From NCBI GenBank assembly GCA_020465985.1, contig JAANYP010002038.1, positions 434,001 to 498,000 of the forward strand: DNA of 64,000 bases, in the 5' to 3' direction. Within the stretch, counting starts at the first letter, position 1. Each line of letters opens with the position of its first letter. The notes below the pieces were generated by a model, which was not told where the DNA came from, searched no databases, and worked only from the letters and a program-made list of their open reading frames with translations. Below, one piece after another: positions 1-13,266 of this stretch. The position numbers were made by a program, and so were the translations under genes. This DNA comes from Centrapalus pauciflorus (lineage: Eukaryota > Streptophyta > Magnoliopsida > Asterales > Asteraceae).

Positions 1-1626
1 CTACTCATCTTCATGGCATCATGTCGTGGCGAACCCACGGCAAACTAAGAGGTGTACAAGGACACCCTTTAGTTTAGGGTATAAAAAAATTTAGAGCTCA
101 TGTGGAAGAACTTTATTTGGGATCCTCTTTGTAAAATCATTGGATACCAATGGCCTAACTTAGTCTCCAAGCTCAAGCAATGCTCCAATACAAATTTATC
201 ATTTTATTGAATGAGTTCTTTTACATCAACTTTTCTGCTTCTTCCATACACAAACACCAACACTCAAATGTTGAAGTACTTAACTATTGTTCCTTGATTT
301 TAAGAGCTGTTGCAAAAACTTTTATGGATTTGCTTTAGTAATCAAATGTTTATGTTACATATATTTTTTTTCTTTTTTACTATCAAAGTTAATTACAATT
401 TACAAAATGTACTATCTATTTACATTGTTATATTATTGTTGAGTAAATTTTATAAAAAAAAAGTTTATTGTTGTTGTTGAAATTAAGGTTAATATAAAAA
501 TTTTCTTAGGTAATGTTAAGATTAGTTATTTATTATTATAAGTTTTGGGATTCCGGTTTTTAATTAAGAGTTCTTAAAATTTTAGTAGGGTTATTTTGTT
601 TAATATGATTAATTTGGATATCTAATTTTTTGAAAAATTATAAACACTTTATTAAATCTTTTTAATAATATACACTTCGGATCGTGTGTCGTTGTATAGG
701 ATTATAACTTATTTTTTATTTAGTTTCGGATATTGAAAAAGATACGTTAGATAAAATTAGTTATAATACAAAATTTAAAGTATTTCTAAGGTACAAAAAT
801 ATTGATAAAATATTATTGTAGCTTTATTAAAAAGTATTTGATATATTTTGGACACCTCTTGACAAAAATTCTGGATTCAGCACTGACATCATGGGTGTTC
901 TTGCCTTCTTGGATTATTTGTTAGGTGGTGATTTAATAATTTGAAATTTGTTTTTCCTACAACATCCACGTCCTTAAAGTTTTGAGAGTTTCTTTCATTG
1001 TTTGAACACCATTTGTTCTTGATAATACTTAAAATTTATGTTCGTTTGTTTTGATAATTTTGTTGTTGTTGTTGCTGGTTTTCAATTTTTTGTCCTCTTG
1101 TATCGTTTATGTTCGAAACTCTAGTTATATAATAAATATTTAAAAGTGTTGTTATGTTTTGTGGATGAACAACTATAAATATAATCGATGGTACGGAAGA
1201 AAGTTAAATGACTTTTTGCTTTTTGTCTTTTTATGTAGATCAAGATAAATGAGAGATGTATTATTAAAAGGGGCTTTTAAAGAAATGTTATTGTTTCGTA
1301 TTGAATTTTGTAAGCTTTATTGTTTATATTATGAATCTATGATGCTCTTCAAGTAGGTAAGCACGTACTCTTTCTCTCTCATCTTTGTTAATTTTTTTTC
1401 ATCTAAGAACGTGAGTTCTTCTTTATTTTGTTGGTTTTGAGTTTTGCTATTTGTTTAACTTGAAAGTAGTTCTACTCTTAAGAAAGTTCTTAGCATGTGA
1501 ATTGATTTTGGGATATTGTAAATGGAAATCCAAGAGCATGCTTTGATTTATTTCTTTTAACTTAATCTATGTTTAATCAAAATATCAATTAATCTATAGA
1601 AACTCTTGTGATATAAGCACGCTAAG
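1..1626. other. AT-rich intergenic DNA, no gene recognised
   Basis: I see no coding region, RNA gene or element boundary that I can support in this stretch. It is very AT-rich with many short homopolymer runs. Open frames are short and have no recognisable protein similarity. Confidence 0.6.
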
Positions 1627-2476
1627 TAGGGATGAGCATTTGGACAAAAAAAATCGACCCGGACCAAACCATTATTAATGAAATTGGACCGGTTTCGGTT
1701 TCTTTAAAATCAATGTTTTCGGTTTTTAATCCGACTCAAACCGTAATTTAAATTTTATGTTATAAATTTGAAAGTTTATGTTATATTGTTATTTTTTGTA
1801 GTCCATAAAGAAACAAATTTTCTAAATATTATTTCTAAATCATATAAAAAGTATATGTAATAGTTACTGAGCTCTTTCGTAAATATATAACCATGTAAAA
1901 GTCTTTTTAACGATGTAAATATTTTTATAGAGATAAAAAATAAAGAACTAAATATAAGTAAGGTATGTTTGATATTTTATTTTGTTTAAAGAAAATGTGA
2001 TAAATTTGATAACTTCATAAAAAGAAATAGTTGGGGAAGAAAGATAAACAAAACATTAAAACATCTATAAAACTTTTATCGGTTCCACCCGGTCCAAGAA
2101 TCAAAAAACCGGACCGGACCAAACCCGTAGGCTCTGTTCCACAAAGCAGAATGGAAAGGATGGGATGGAAAAGAAAAGGAAGATAAATGAATGGAATGGT
2201 TAATTGATGGTTTCCTTCCATTTCTTTCCAATGTTGGAAAGAAGAAAACAGGCTAAGGATCTGCCTTATTTCTTTTCCTTTCTTTCCAAATTTTTTTTAA
2301 AGAACACAAACTCATAATTTGTTTCTTCTCTATTCCATCCTTTCCCTCTCATAAATGAGTTGTGGAATACAGTGGTATTACAAATATTGGGTCGGTTTTC
2401 GGTTTTCTAATTTCCCTAATTTCAGTTTTTCGGTTTTTTTCGGTCCAGACCGGTTTGGTCCAAATGCTTATCCTTA
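1627..2476. mobile_element. hAT-type non-autonomous element with a nested insert
   Basis: The left end reads TAGGGATGAGCATTTGGAC and the right end, inverted, reads TAAGGATAAGCATTTGGAC, so the termini form an imperfect inverted repeat. The flanks carry CGCTAAG on both sides (7 of 8 positions match), as expected for an hAT 8-bp target duplication. Just inside both ends are matching GGTCCGGTTTCGG-like blocks rich in ACCGGTTT. No transposase is present. A second foldback sequence lies inside it. Confidence 0.7.
2132..2372. mobile_element. Foldback sequence nested in the hAT element
   Basis: The left border contains GGCTCTGTTCCACAA and the right border, inverted, contains ACTGTATTCCACAAC. Purine-rich GGAAAGGATGGGATGG on the left is mirrored by pyrimidine-rich sequence on the right. 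It interrupts the ACCGG-rich interior of the surrounding element, which resumes near 2390, so it inserted later. I could not define a clear target duplication. Confidence 0.45.
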
Positions 2477-2618
2477 TCGCTAAGTGTCGGATTGTGACAT
2501 TGTGCTTATGAAGCTACAAGTATATGTACATAAATTTTTTTTATAAATTAAAGGGCCTACTTCATCAATGTTCACAGGCACTGCATTTCTATAATTTATT
2601 CAATTAATTATGAATTAC

Positions 2619-2623
<5 letters not shown>

Positions 2624-2659
<36 letters not shown>
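2624..2659. repeat. (TA)n microsatellite
   Basis: About 18 TA units. It forms the left border of the TA-flanked element starting at 2660. Confidence 0.95.
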
Positions 2660-3767
<1,108 letters not shown>

Positions 3768-3776
3768 TATATATAT

Positions 3777-3990
3777 AGAGAGAGGGGTTCAATGAAAAAG
3801 CAACATGCATCGGAAAACCTTGGAAAACCTTCATGCACTACCACAATTGGATCACAATTCCCGCGTAATGCATCAAATTCCCCGCGTGATGCATCGACTT
3901 TCTGCGTGATGCATCACCTGATCCAATGGCTATAAAGTGGTTCCCGTATTTTTCGATTCATGTTGGTTTTTTATTGAACCCCCTCTCTCT
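3777..3990. mobile_element. TA-flanked inverted-repeat element, family A copy 2
   Basis: The left end has GAGGGGTTCAATGAAAAAGC and the right end inverted has GAGGGGGTTCAATAAAAAAC. The interior repeats GATGCATC motifs as in copy 1. On the left it abuts a short TATATATA at 3768-3776, on the right a GT/GC/TA compound microsatellite. Confidence 0.7.
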
Positions 3991-4029
3991 GTGTGTGTGC
4001 GCGCGCTGTGTGTATATATATATATATAT
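3991..4029. repeat. Compound (GT)n(GC)n(GT)n(TA)n microsatellite
   Basis: Alternating purine-pyrimidine throughout, moving from GT to GC to GT to TA. Such tracts can adopt left-handed DNA. Confidence 0.9.
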
Positions 4030-4259
4030 TAAAAGTAGTAATGTAGTATATTATCATGCGGGGTAGAGTAGAGTTGTCCAATCAAATAATGCAAAGGTTA
4101 TGTAGTAGTACGTACGAAGTCTTGTATATATAAATCTCGTATTCATTGTCACACAACTCACTCCCAAACAAAACCCTCTTTTGTCACATCATATCATTTA
4201 CTTGCTTTTTTTTCTTTTTCTTTTTCAAACTTCTCAGTCCTCTCTTTATTTTTTAGGAA

Positions 4260-4285
4260 TTATATATATATATATATATATATAT
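4260..4285. repeat. (TA)n microsatellite
   Basis: About 13 TA units in intergenic DNA, with no recognised element attached. Confidence 0.9.
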
Positions 4286-4326
4286 TGCCATATTCATTAA
4301 TTTATCTTACTGTACGGTTATGTATA

Positions 4327-4632
4327 CGTTATGTTATAAAAAAAAATGTTCAAAAATCTTTTTCATGTTTTTACAATTCAATCATTTTATGTTATATTTA
4401 TCAATAAATTCTTCATGTTTTTTTTTCTGTCTTTTGACTTTTTAACTATAATCCGGTTCTAACTATTATAAACAGGTTTCTATTTATCAAAAAAACAGGT
4501 TTACCTATTATAACCGGGTTATAGATAGGTGAATTTTCGAAACCCAAAAAAGAAAAATAAATGAGTATTTTATTGGTAAAATATAACACAAATGGACTAA
4601 ACAAAATATACTGATTTTTTCATAATAAACCC
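4327..4632. mobile_element. Degenerate MITE related to the 7247-7546 element
   Basis: The right end, TTTTTTCATAATAAACCC, matches the terminus of the element at 7247-7546. The interior holds the same diagnostic ATAACCGGGTT and AACAGGTTT segments and a CTTCATGTTTTTT block. The left end is eroded and the target duplication is not clean. Confidence 0.45.
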
Positions 4633-4789
4633 TTATATGTGATAAAATATCCAGAAAATTTTGATGCTACCTATTTAATCATGATTTACGTCTTCTGCTT
4701 TTCGTGACATAAAAGTTTTGGTCACATAAGTATCAAACAAGCAAATTTATATGAAAAAGTAAGAAAATGTATTAAATGGCCAAAATAGT

Positions 4790-6508
4790 TGTAACACCCC
4801 GACTCCCGAGCAGGTACGTGTAATTATCCTATTGACTAATTATAATAGTGATTATTGCGTTGGTCCAATTGCGTCCCGTATAGTGGATTATACGTGTCGG
4901 GACGGGGGATTACGTGGATTCGGGATATAATCTTAGTGGATAAATTATAATTATGGATTCACGAGATTAAATGGGATTTAATGATATAAATAGTGGATTT
5001 TTGATATTGGGGTCGGGTATCGGTGTCGAACCCGCGATATAACGGGATCCGTTTATGTGATATATGTGTGCGTGACGTGGTTGCTTATCCTTTCCTTTTG
5101 TGCAAAAACAGAGAAAGTGTGTGTGTGGATTTCTGCTACTGCTAGGGCTGAATTCAAACTTAAATCAAAGTGATTCAATTGCTGCAATTTGGATTAGAAA
5201 CCCCAAGAGGTGTTCTTGAAGTTAAAGGTGAGGATCCTTGATTTAAATCTAATCCTTGTGTGTTAATTGTTGTGAATTGATGGGAATTGGTTTGGATATG
5301 TCCTAGTAATGTTTTGGTAACATTTATATGCGTTTTATCTGATGGAAATCGAAGTTTGGGGGTTAAAACCCCCTGGACAGAACAGAAACAGAAAGCAGGG
5401 GCCTGCTGTTCGACGCGAGCGCGACCGCGACGCGCTTAGCGCGGCCGCGATGTTCTTCCTCGAGCGCGGGCCGCGATCGGGCCAGTGCGGCCGCGATCGG
5501 GCTTCTGCGGGCTTGGGTCGGTTTGGGCTTTGGGGGTCCGTTGGGTTGTTTTGTGGGGTCATTTGGGTATATTAACAGTTATGGGATAATCGAGATTAAT
5601 CTGGGAGAATTAATTTGTGTACAGGGATTCCCAGAGATTGTTACGGGCCGGGTTCGGATCAGACAGTTAGGGAAATTGTGCAGGGTGATCCAGGTGAGTA
5701 CGCGAGACTTTTTCCAAAGACTAGTCGTTGTCTTTCGAGTCTTTTGTGTTAATATTTCATATGTGATTATATGAATTGTTTGGGCACTGCGAGTTGCCCC
5801 TCAGGTATGATCTTTCTTTCTTACTATGTGTTATATTTGAGATCCATTACTATATATTGCGATGAGTATCGTGGGAGCTGTGTAGCTCTGTTTGACCCTG
5901 TGAAGGGTTCCCATATATATATATGCGGCCGTTATTCCTGTTAGCTTCCACGGGCGTGGTTTGGCTCCAGGGGGGGGGGGGGATCCCCAATTGAGATGAG
6001 TATCTCTTTCTGTATTGGATCTCTAGGGTCTCTGAGTAGAGACTCGTTGGCATGTGTTATGCCACGTAGTGTAGGGCTGCCATGTGACATGCGATGTGTG
6101 ATTATGTGAATTGTGCAGTGTCTAAACCTTGTGTACTCACGAGCTGCGAAGCTTACGTATTCGAGTCTGATGTGTGTATCAGGGGGACCGAAGATAGGAC
6201 CGCCAGCTCCTGAGCGACGATAGGAGCTTGACTTGCTGCGATCGGGAGATTCTGCTTTTGTCATCTGTATGTGATACCTTGCTAGAAACTTTGGGACAAA
6301 TGATACTGGGTTGTATGTGAATAATTGGGTTCGGGTCGGGTCTTGTATGTCGGGTTGACTTTTGGATATTATGGTTAATGTGCGTAAAATGTTTTAATTA
6401 ATCAGTGTTTGTGTAAACCTTGACATTGGGATATGGATTGTGATTGCGTTTATGCCACATGTGTATTGTAAATGACGTGGCTTTTAGCTGGGATTAGAGG
6501 GTGTCACA
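4790..6508. mobile_element. Solo LTR of a retrotransposon, 1719 bp
   Basis: It begins TGTAACACCCCGAC and ends GAGGGTGTCACA, the TG...CA ends of an LTR with the short inverted terminus TGTAACACCC/TGTGACACCC. A perfect 5-bp target duplication, ATAGT, lies at 4785-4789 and 6509-6513. No internal retrotransposon domain follows on either side, so recombination between LTRs has removed the body. A GC-rich segment (5400-5530) and a run of 12 G (near 5970) lie inside. The length and ends resemble Ty3/gypsy chromovirus (Del/Tekay-like) LTRs; that assignment is inference. Short open frames inside are not genes. Confidence 0.85.
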
Positions 6509-6513
6509 ATAGT

Positions 6514-7237
6514 TAATCATGTAAGTGATCACATAAGAAAATAAAATATTTTGATGTATTATAAAGTAGATTTTATTTACTTTGATGAGATAAAAGAAAT
6601 CTTTTGATACGACATAAATCTAAATTTTAAATACATGGTGACTTTATATATGAGATATTTGTGTAAAAATTATTCAAGTTAGACCATCTTTCATTACATA
6701 AAAACCTCCAATCGATAAAATCTCACGGAATTGATATATTACCAGTTATAACAGATTGAAAGTCACATGTCACCATCAACAACTCATCAGTGACCATTGG
6801 AACTTGCCAAAAATGTATATTCCAACAAAAAAAAACATAATTTGAACAATGAAATCAACTAAAATGTGAATTTGAATCATAAAACACAAACAAGTGAGTT
6901 CGCTGGAAAGAAAGTTTTTCAAAGACGAATGATTGATCAGCATATTGCAACCGGTTCATCAGGTTGCAAGTCTTTTTTTTGTTGAAAAGACCCCATTTTG
7001 ACAAGTTTTAGTCAGTTGGGGTTTTTTTATACAGTAAAAATTGATTGGGGATTTTAATCATAAAAATGGTCCAATTTAAGAGTTTTGTACACAAATATCT
7101 CTTTATATATTTATCACATAAATGTATTTATAAAAATATGAAAAAAAAAAAATAAATACAACTTACGTAAATGGTGGGGGATCGTGTAAATGGGATCAAG
7201 TAATTTATGGATAAAACATTTACTTTAAGTATTTTCA
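6514..7237. other. Intergenic DNA, nothing recognised
   Basis: AT-rich with no supported open frame, RNA or repeat boundary. Confidence 0.55.
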
Positions 7238-7246
7238 TATATATCT

Positions 7247-7546
7247 AGGTTTATTATGAAAAAACCAACATGTTTTTACGTTTTTTACGTTTTCGTCCTT
7301 TCATGTTATTTTTTTTCATAAAAATCCTCAAATTAATTTTTTATTTTTGGTTTAGTGATTTGGACATTAGAACCGGTTATAATTAGTAAACCGGGTTTTT
7401 AAAAACTGAAAAATCGGGTTCTAATTTCCAAATTTCAATATACAAAAAAAATTTTAATTTGAGAATTCTTATGAAAAAAATAACATGAAAAGACGAAAAT
7501 GCAAAAAAAATGTAAAAACATGTTGATTTTTTTTAATAATAAACCC
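7247..7546. mobile_element. Mutator-type MITE, 300 bp
   Basis: The left end is AGGTTTATTATGAAAAAACC and the right end inverted is GGGTTTATTATTAAAAAAAA; the inverted repeat continues inward through CATGTTTTTAC. Flanking 9-bp repeats TATATATCT lie at 7238-7246 and 7547-7555. A 9-bp target duplication is the hallmark of Mutator-like elements. The interior carries two AAACCGGGTTTTT-like blocks. No coding capacity. Confidence 0.7.
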
Positions 7547-7811
7547 TATATATCTCCCTAAATGAGATATTTTAGTGATCAACATTTATTTAATACAATT
7601 TATAATACAAAAGATATATTATATTTGACTATTGAACCCAACCAAGAAAACTGGATGTTAAATTAAAACCCAAACTGTTAAAGGAAATTACCAACATATA
7701 TTTTTTTTGAAGGTTAATGATATAATACAACACCAAAAACAATTACTTCCAAGAAAAAAGAACCGATCCCTTCGTTATTAATGAAATTACCCCTGCGGCC
7801 CTGCCCGTGAA

Positions 7812-8338
7812 TAGGAGTGTTCAAAATCGGATATCCGGATATTTGGATATTGATTTTTGTTATCGGAATCCACTATTTCGGATTCGGATATCCGAATATC
7901 CAAAAATTCATATTTTTTAAAAATTAAATCATATATTTAAATATCTAAAATAGAAATCCATATATCCAAATACATATTAAAGATAAATATATCACAAACT
8001 AAATATACCCGGAATTATTTTACTCAAATGGACTAAATAAAGATTTAAAAAATGAAATATATAAAATATTAGTTAATAAATTTATAATATCAAGATAAAA
8101 CTAAAAAATATATATACATTAAAATTAAAATAAACACTTAATATTATATAAATAATCAATACTAAGATATACAAAATTTCAATTTTTTTTTTGAATTTTC
8201 GGATATCCGAAAAATTAGAATTTCACTATCCGAATCTGAATTTGAAATTCCAGATATCTGAAATTTCAGATAGTTTCGTATCAGATTTGCAGATTTTAAG
8301 TTCGGATGCTCAAATTCGGATTTATATGAACACTACTG
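7812..8338. mobile_element. hAT-type non-autonomous element, 527 bp
   Basis: The left end is TAGGAGTGTTCAAAATCGG and the right end inverted is CAGTAGTGTTCATATAAATC. The flanks CCCGTGAA (7804-7811) and CCTGTGAA (8339-8346) are an 8-bp target duplication with one mismatch. Subterminal regions repeat CGGATATCCG-type palindromes on both sides. Confidence 0.7.
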
Positions 8339-8346
8339 CCTGTGAA

Positions 8347-9640
8347 AATTGAAGATGACCTTTCTCCATAGTGCTTCCCTCTTTGAAATAAACCTCTAAA
8401 TTCATTTCCCAAGAAGACCAACATCTTTTTGATTTTAAGCACCCCAAACCAAACCTGTCCTCTTATATTTTTGGATACAATTGCTCTTTTCCAAGCAACC
8501 CAACTGATTTTGTTGACCTCCTCCTCTTTGAATCCCCATAGAAACCTCTTAAGAATCATATCAATAATTTTGATGATTGAATCACGAACCTTAAATAAGG
8601 ACATAAAGGAAATAGGGCATTAAAGTAATCCTACCTGAATGGAGATCAGCTTTGCCTTTCATCTAGCCAAAGGAGACTTACTATTGCTTACCAAATTAAG
8701 AAAAGCAAGAGAGAAAACAAATCTCACTGTCTTGACCCACGCCCCAAACGAATTCACTAGTGGGAGAACTGTTCAATGAAACTGATACTGAAGCCGAATT
8801 AAGGCATCCCTTTATCCAATTACGCTAGACACCTCCAAAGCCCATTTGAGTCATGACATCGATAAGGAAATCCCAAGAAACACTATTGAACTCTTTCTCC
8901 AAGTCCACCTTGAAAAGAAACAATTTCAATTTGTGAAGACGAGCATGGTGGATAAATCTCGTTGGCAATGATACAACCATCTAAACTTTGTCTCCCGCAA
9001 TAAAGCCAGTTTGGTTGTGACTTATGACTTTATGAATCACCTTTGATAATCTAGTGGCAAGAATCTTTACCAATATCTTGTAAATACATCCCAAAAAGTT
9101 GATAGGTCTATAGTCTTGAATACACAATGAGTCGGGATCAATACTATAAATGATGCAATGATGCATTGCATCCATTTTTATTTCACCAGTAACTTGAAAC
9201 TTCTTCACAAATCTAAATATGTCAGCTTTTATTGCCTCCTAAGTCCCAACACTTCTTAATGAACTTGAAATTAAACTCATCTGTACCCGAAGCCTTAGTG
9301 CTTCCACAAAGCGAAATTGCCTCTCTTACCTCATCCAAGGAAATATCAGTCTCGATCATACCACAAACCTCTTCTGAGATTTTTTTTGGAAAAAACGAAT
9401 CCTTAAAACAAGCTTTTCATCTTTCCTTTTTGCAAACAGATTCTTGAAATGCTCAACGACTAAAGAATTGAGTTGAACCTTGTCTTCCACCCAATTCCCA
9501 TGCCAATTGATGCCCACAACATTCAGAGACCGTTTGATTCCTCTTGATAGTTGCATGGAAGGACTTTGAGTTTTCGTCACCCTCCAACACCCATTTAACT
9601 CTTGTCTTTTGGATACAATCATCTCTTAATTTATGCACTA
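8347..9640 (-). mobile_element. LINE retrotransposon remnant (reverse transcriptase fragments)
   Basis: Read on the minus strand, fragments of a plant LINE ORF2 appear in the correct order but in different frames. First comes the pre-RT linker RVKWVLEGDENSKSFHATIK (about 9630-9540). Then the RT core DYRPINFLGCIYKILVKILA with HNQTGFIAG (9130-8985), then a KVDLEKEFNSVSWDFLIDVM block (about 8915-8855). Last is the distal FLWGFKEEEVNKISWVAWKR block (about 8545-8440). The segment that should hold the catalytic YADD box is missing, and stops and frameshifts break the rest. It is dead. An hAT element abuts its left side. Confidence 0.85.
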
Positions 9641-9650
9641 ATCATTCTTA

Positions 9651-11158
9651 GGGCCAGCCCTGGGCCGCCAATTCACTCTAAGAGTCTAAGGGGCCCCAAA
9701 AAATTTAATATGTTAATATAGCCCAGCAGTCCAGTATTAGGTTATATGTTTTTTGCGCGATAAAAGTCAAAGAAAATATGTTGGTTCAGCTAGTAGTCAT
9801 CTCTATTTGGAACTCTAATGGCATGGGTTCAATTTCCATTGTCTGCATTTTATTTATTTTTTTTATATCTCATCACCATCACTTGAATTTTCATCTACAG
9901 ATATCGTCTATTTGCTTTATATCAATATACAATCCATCAAATTCAATATTCATACTTTTGTTTTTCAATGAGTTTGATTTTTTTATTTTTGTTTATCACG
10001 TGGTTTATGTTATTTATTATACGATTATTAAAAATACTAATGAGATATGTATTTTTTTTCTTGACACATATATTACTACTTATATTATAAATCATTTAAA
10101 ATTTAAACTTCTTTTTTTCAATTTACTAATAAAAATATAATTTAATATTGTATGCAATTTTTATCCAATTTATAATCATACGATGTTAATATTATTATTT
10201 TTTTTTTTGCAGTTTTTTGGATTGAGGAAAAATTCAGAGAAGCACCGTGAAACCATTACACAATGACCGATTGTGAAGTTTTTAAAGACATGACATTGAC
10301 AATAGTACAACAAAATCAATACTATTTAATTGTAACTTTTTAATACGAATATTGTTTATATATATAGAGGGCTCTTCTTAAGTATATGTCTCGGGCCTAA
10401 AAAATGATAGGACAATCTCGTCTCTTTTAGCAATATCATCATTACTAATGTTCCTAGCTTCAACTTTAAGATCTTACTGTTGTAAAATGCAATGAGATGA
10501 TGTTATTAAGAAATAAGCGAGATAATAACATAAATAAAACAAATTCATGTTAGTACCAAATAATTTGTTTTACAAGCATTCTGTAAAAGTTAAATTTATG
10601 GTTTTTCAAAGTTCTAGTTTTCATCTATAAGTTAGGTTTATGTAATTATTCTTTCAAGCATCTTATTGGAATCACAAGCTATGCCATATAGCTTGTTATA
10701 GTAGATTTAACATATAAAAAATAAAATTACAAAAATAATATTAATTAATTATGTTTTTAATTATTTATTTATACATGTTATCATACCATTTTATTATTTC
10801 AGTTCAGCTTCATTTATTTTATCAAACAAAATCTATTTACAAAAGTTTCAATTAGTTTTTGTAGTATTGTAATAAATCTAAATTTTATAATTAGTTCAGC
10901 TTCATTTATTTTATCAAACATATGTACATTACAAAAGGTTTAATTTCTTACGTTATTATTTTGTAGTATTGTAATAAATCTAAATTTTATAATTATAAAT
11001 AATAATGATTATTATAAAAGTTCTAAATCGATAGCATCTTACATTTGGTCTAACATGATTCGTTTCGACCAAAACCCCTTTACATAATATCACAATATAG
11101 GATTTTAAATATACACTCATCCATTGTTATTATTTATTAATCACATGTCCCTTTTTCA
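9651..11158. other. Intergenic DNA, possible hAT end at left
   Basis: The left part starts TAGGGCCAGCCCTGGGC, which looks like an hAT terminus of the AGGGCCGGCCC type. A possible partner GGGCCTAAAAAATG lies near 10396, but no target duplication could be matched. A 120-codon open frame at 9778-10140 is made of Ile/Phe/Tyr-rich low-complexity sequence and has no recognisable domain. An AGTTCAGCTTCATTTATTTT block occurs twice, near 10800 and 10893, each followed by TGTAGTATTGTAATAAATC. Confidence 0.4.
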
Positions 11159-11326
11159 TTTTTTTTTTTTGAACGACAACTATCCTACTATTACTCCTAA
11201 ACTACTCATATACCCCCCAAGACTTACTTTCTCCACCTAAATTTCAACTTGTCTCCGACGGGAGTCGAACATGTGACCTCTCACTTACATAACATCTCTT
11301 TTACCAAATGGGCAATAAAAAGATTA
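11159..11326 (-). mobile_element. tRNA-derived SINE, copy 1
   Basis: On the minus strand it reads from a degenerate A box (CCCATTTGGTAAAAGAG) through a B box (ATGTTCGACTCCC) to the tail GTCGTTC followed by 12 A. It aligns along its length with the copy at 51991-52156: AAGTGAGAGGTCA, AGACAAGTTGAAATTTAGGT and GAGAAAGTAAGT are shared. Box A is more damaged than in the other copy, so this is the older insertion. Confidence 0.75.
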
Positions 11327-11674
11327 AGTTTAATCAATATATTAGGTTCACATTCGAATTTGACGTTTGACTTTTTAAATTTGATTAATAATTTATTTCT
11401 TGATTTCTTTTATGTAAATGTCTAACCGTAACATATAAGTCACTTAACTTGACCCTGATCCCACCCGACGTATGTAGGAAATTATTTCATAGGAAAAACG
11501 ATACGAATGCAAATAGATGTAACAAACAAGTCAATACAATGTTGATATGAAAACCAAATGCCATGGCTAATCTAACTACCAGTCACTTAATACTTAACTT
11601 ACCATATTAGTAAGTTATTATATTGGTTAATTTTAAAAAGTATGTTGCTATTATTTAAATTTAATCCATATCTA

Positions 11675-12167
11675 TCTATACTATTAAAAGAGTAACTATA
11701 CTCATTTCTGGTGAAGCCACGTGTCGTCACCATGGATCGACACGTGACATTTATAGATTTTAAAAATGATAAAGAAATTTAAATCAAATCTATTTAAATC
11801 TAATATAATCCACTTTTAAATTCAAATCAAATCAAATCAAACAAAATCTAATACTCTACTAACATATTACTTAAATCTGTCCAAATCTAATATAATCCAC
11901 TTTTAAATTCAAATCAAATCAAATCAAACAAAATCTAATAATCTACTAACTTATTATAAGATAATATAATAAAAGTTTGAAAAAATATATAAGAAAATAA
12001 TTACTGTTCATATATATTTAGAAATATACAAAATTAATAGGTCATAATAAATAATAATATTATCTTATATACTTTTGTTTAAAAAATAATATCTATATCT
12101 TTATCTTTTTATTTATTATATTTATATTAATTAAAATTATCCGCGTAATACGCGGGTAATAAACTAG
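11675..12167 (+). mobile_element. Non-autonomous Helitron, 493 bp
   Basis: It starts with TCTATACTATTAAAAGAG after an A and ends CTAG before a T, as expected for Helitron insertion between A and T. About ten bases before the end is the hairpin CCGCGTAATACGCGG (12141-12155). Near the 5' end are two CACGTG boxes in a palindromic arrangement (11715-11748). No Rep/helicase is encoded. A related 3' end on the minus strand is found at 52969-53115. Confidence 0.75.
11796..11957 (+). repeat. Tandem duplication inside the Helitron, 87-bp period
   Basis: The block beginning AAATCTAATATAATCCACTT occurs at 11796 and again at 11883 and is nearly identical over about 75 bp. Each copy contains (AAATC)n. 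Confidence 0.85.
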
Positions 12168-12604
12168 TAATAAAAGAAGATAGTAAAATTAGATATATGG
12201 AAACCCTCTTTTGTCACATCATTCATTCACACGCTTTTCTTTAATTTTATCAATTCGTCCTATTCAAAGTAAAAGGTGTGCACAATTTTCTATCCTTTGA
12301 TCTTTATAATTAAGATTCGTCGGAAATATCTTTTTAGATTTAATAAAGAGGCATGAAACAAAATCCACTAAAGAATCGAAAATGAACAAACTGCTAACCT
12401 ATTGTAACTTGATAAGGACGTACGTTATATTTCTTTGTGATAAATAATTGAAATGAGTACAAATATAAGTTTGGGGTATTATATATGAAAGTTATCTTGT
12501 AGTTTTAGATATATATCGAGAAACCTCATAAATTCACATGCACTATACCTTATGTATCTGGTTATGCAACGTATCATATGCATTTAGTGAAAGTAGTTTA
12601 GGTA

Positions 12605-13183
<579 letters not shown>

Positions 13184-13262
<79 letters not shown>
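13184..13262. repeat. (TA)n microsatellite
   Basis: About 39 TA units; right border of the family C element. Confidence 0.95.

Positions 13263-13266
<4 letters not shown>

Noticed and set aside
5335..6264. Several overlapping open frames in a GC-rich region, at first suggestive of a gene with a CpG island
   Set aside because: They lie entirely inside a solo LTR with matched ends and an ATAGT target duplication, overlap on both strands, and show no domain.
9778..10140. 120-codon open frame
   Set aside because: Composed of Ile, Phe, Tyr and His in low-complexity AT-rich DNA, with no recognisable domain.
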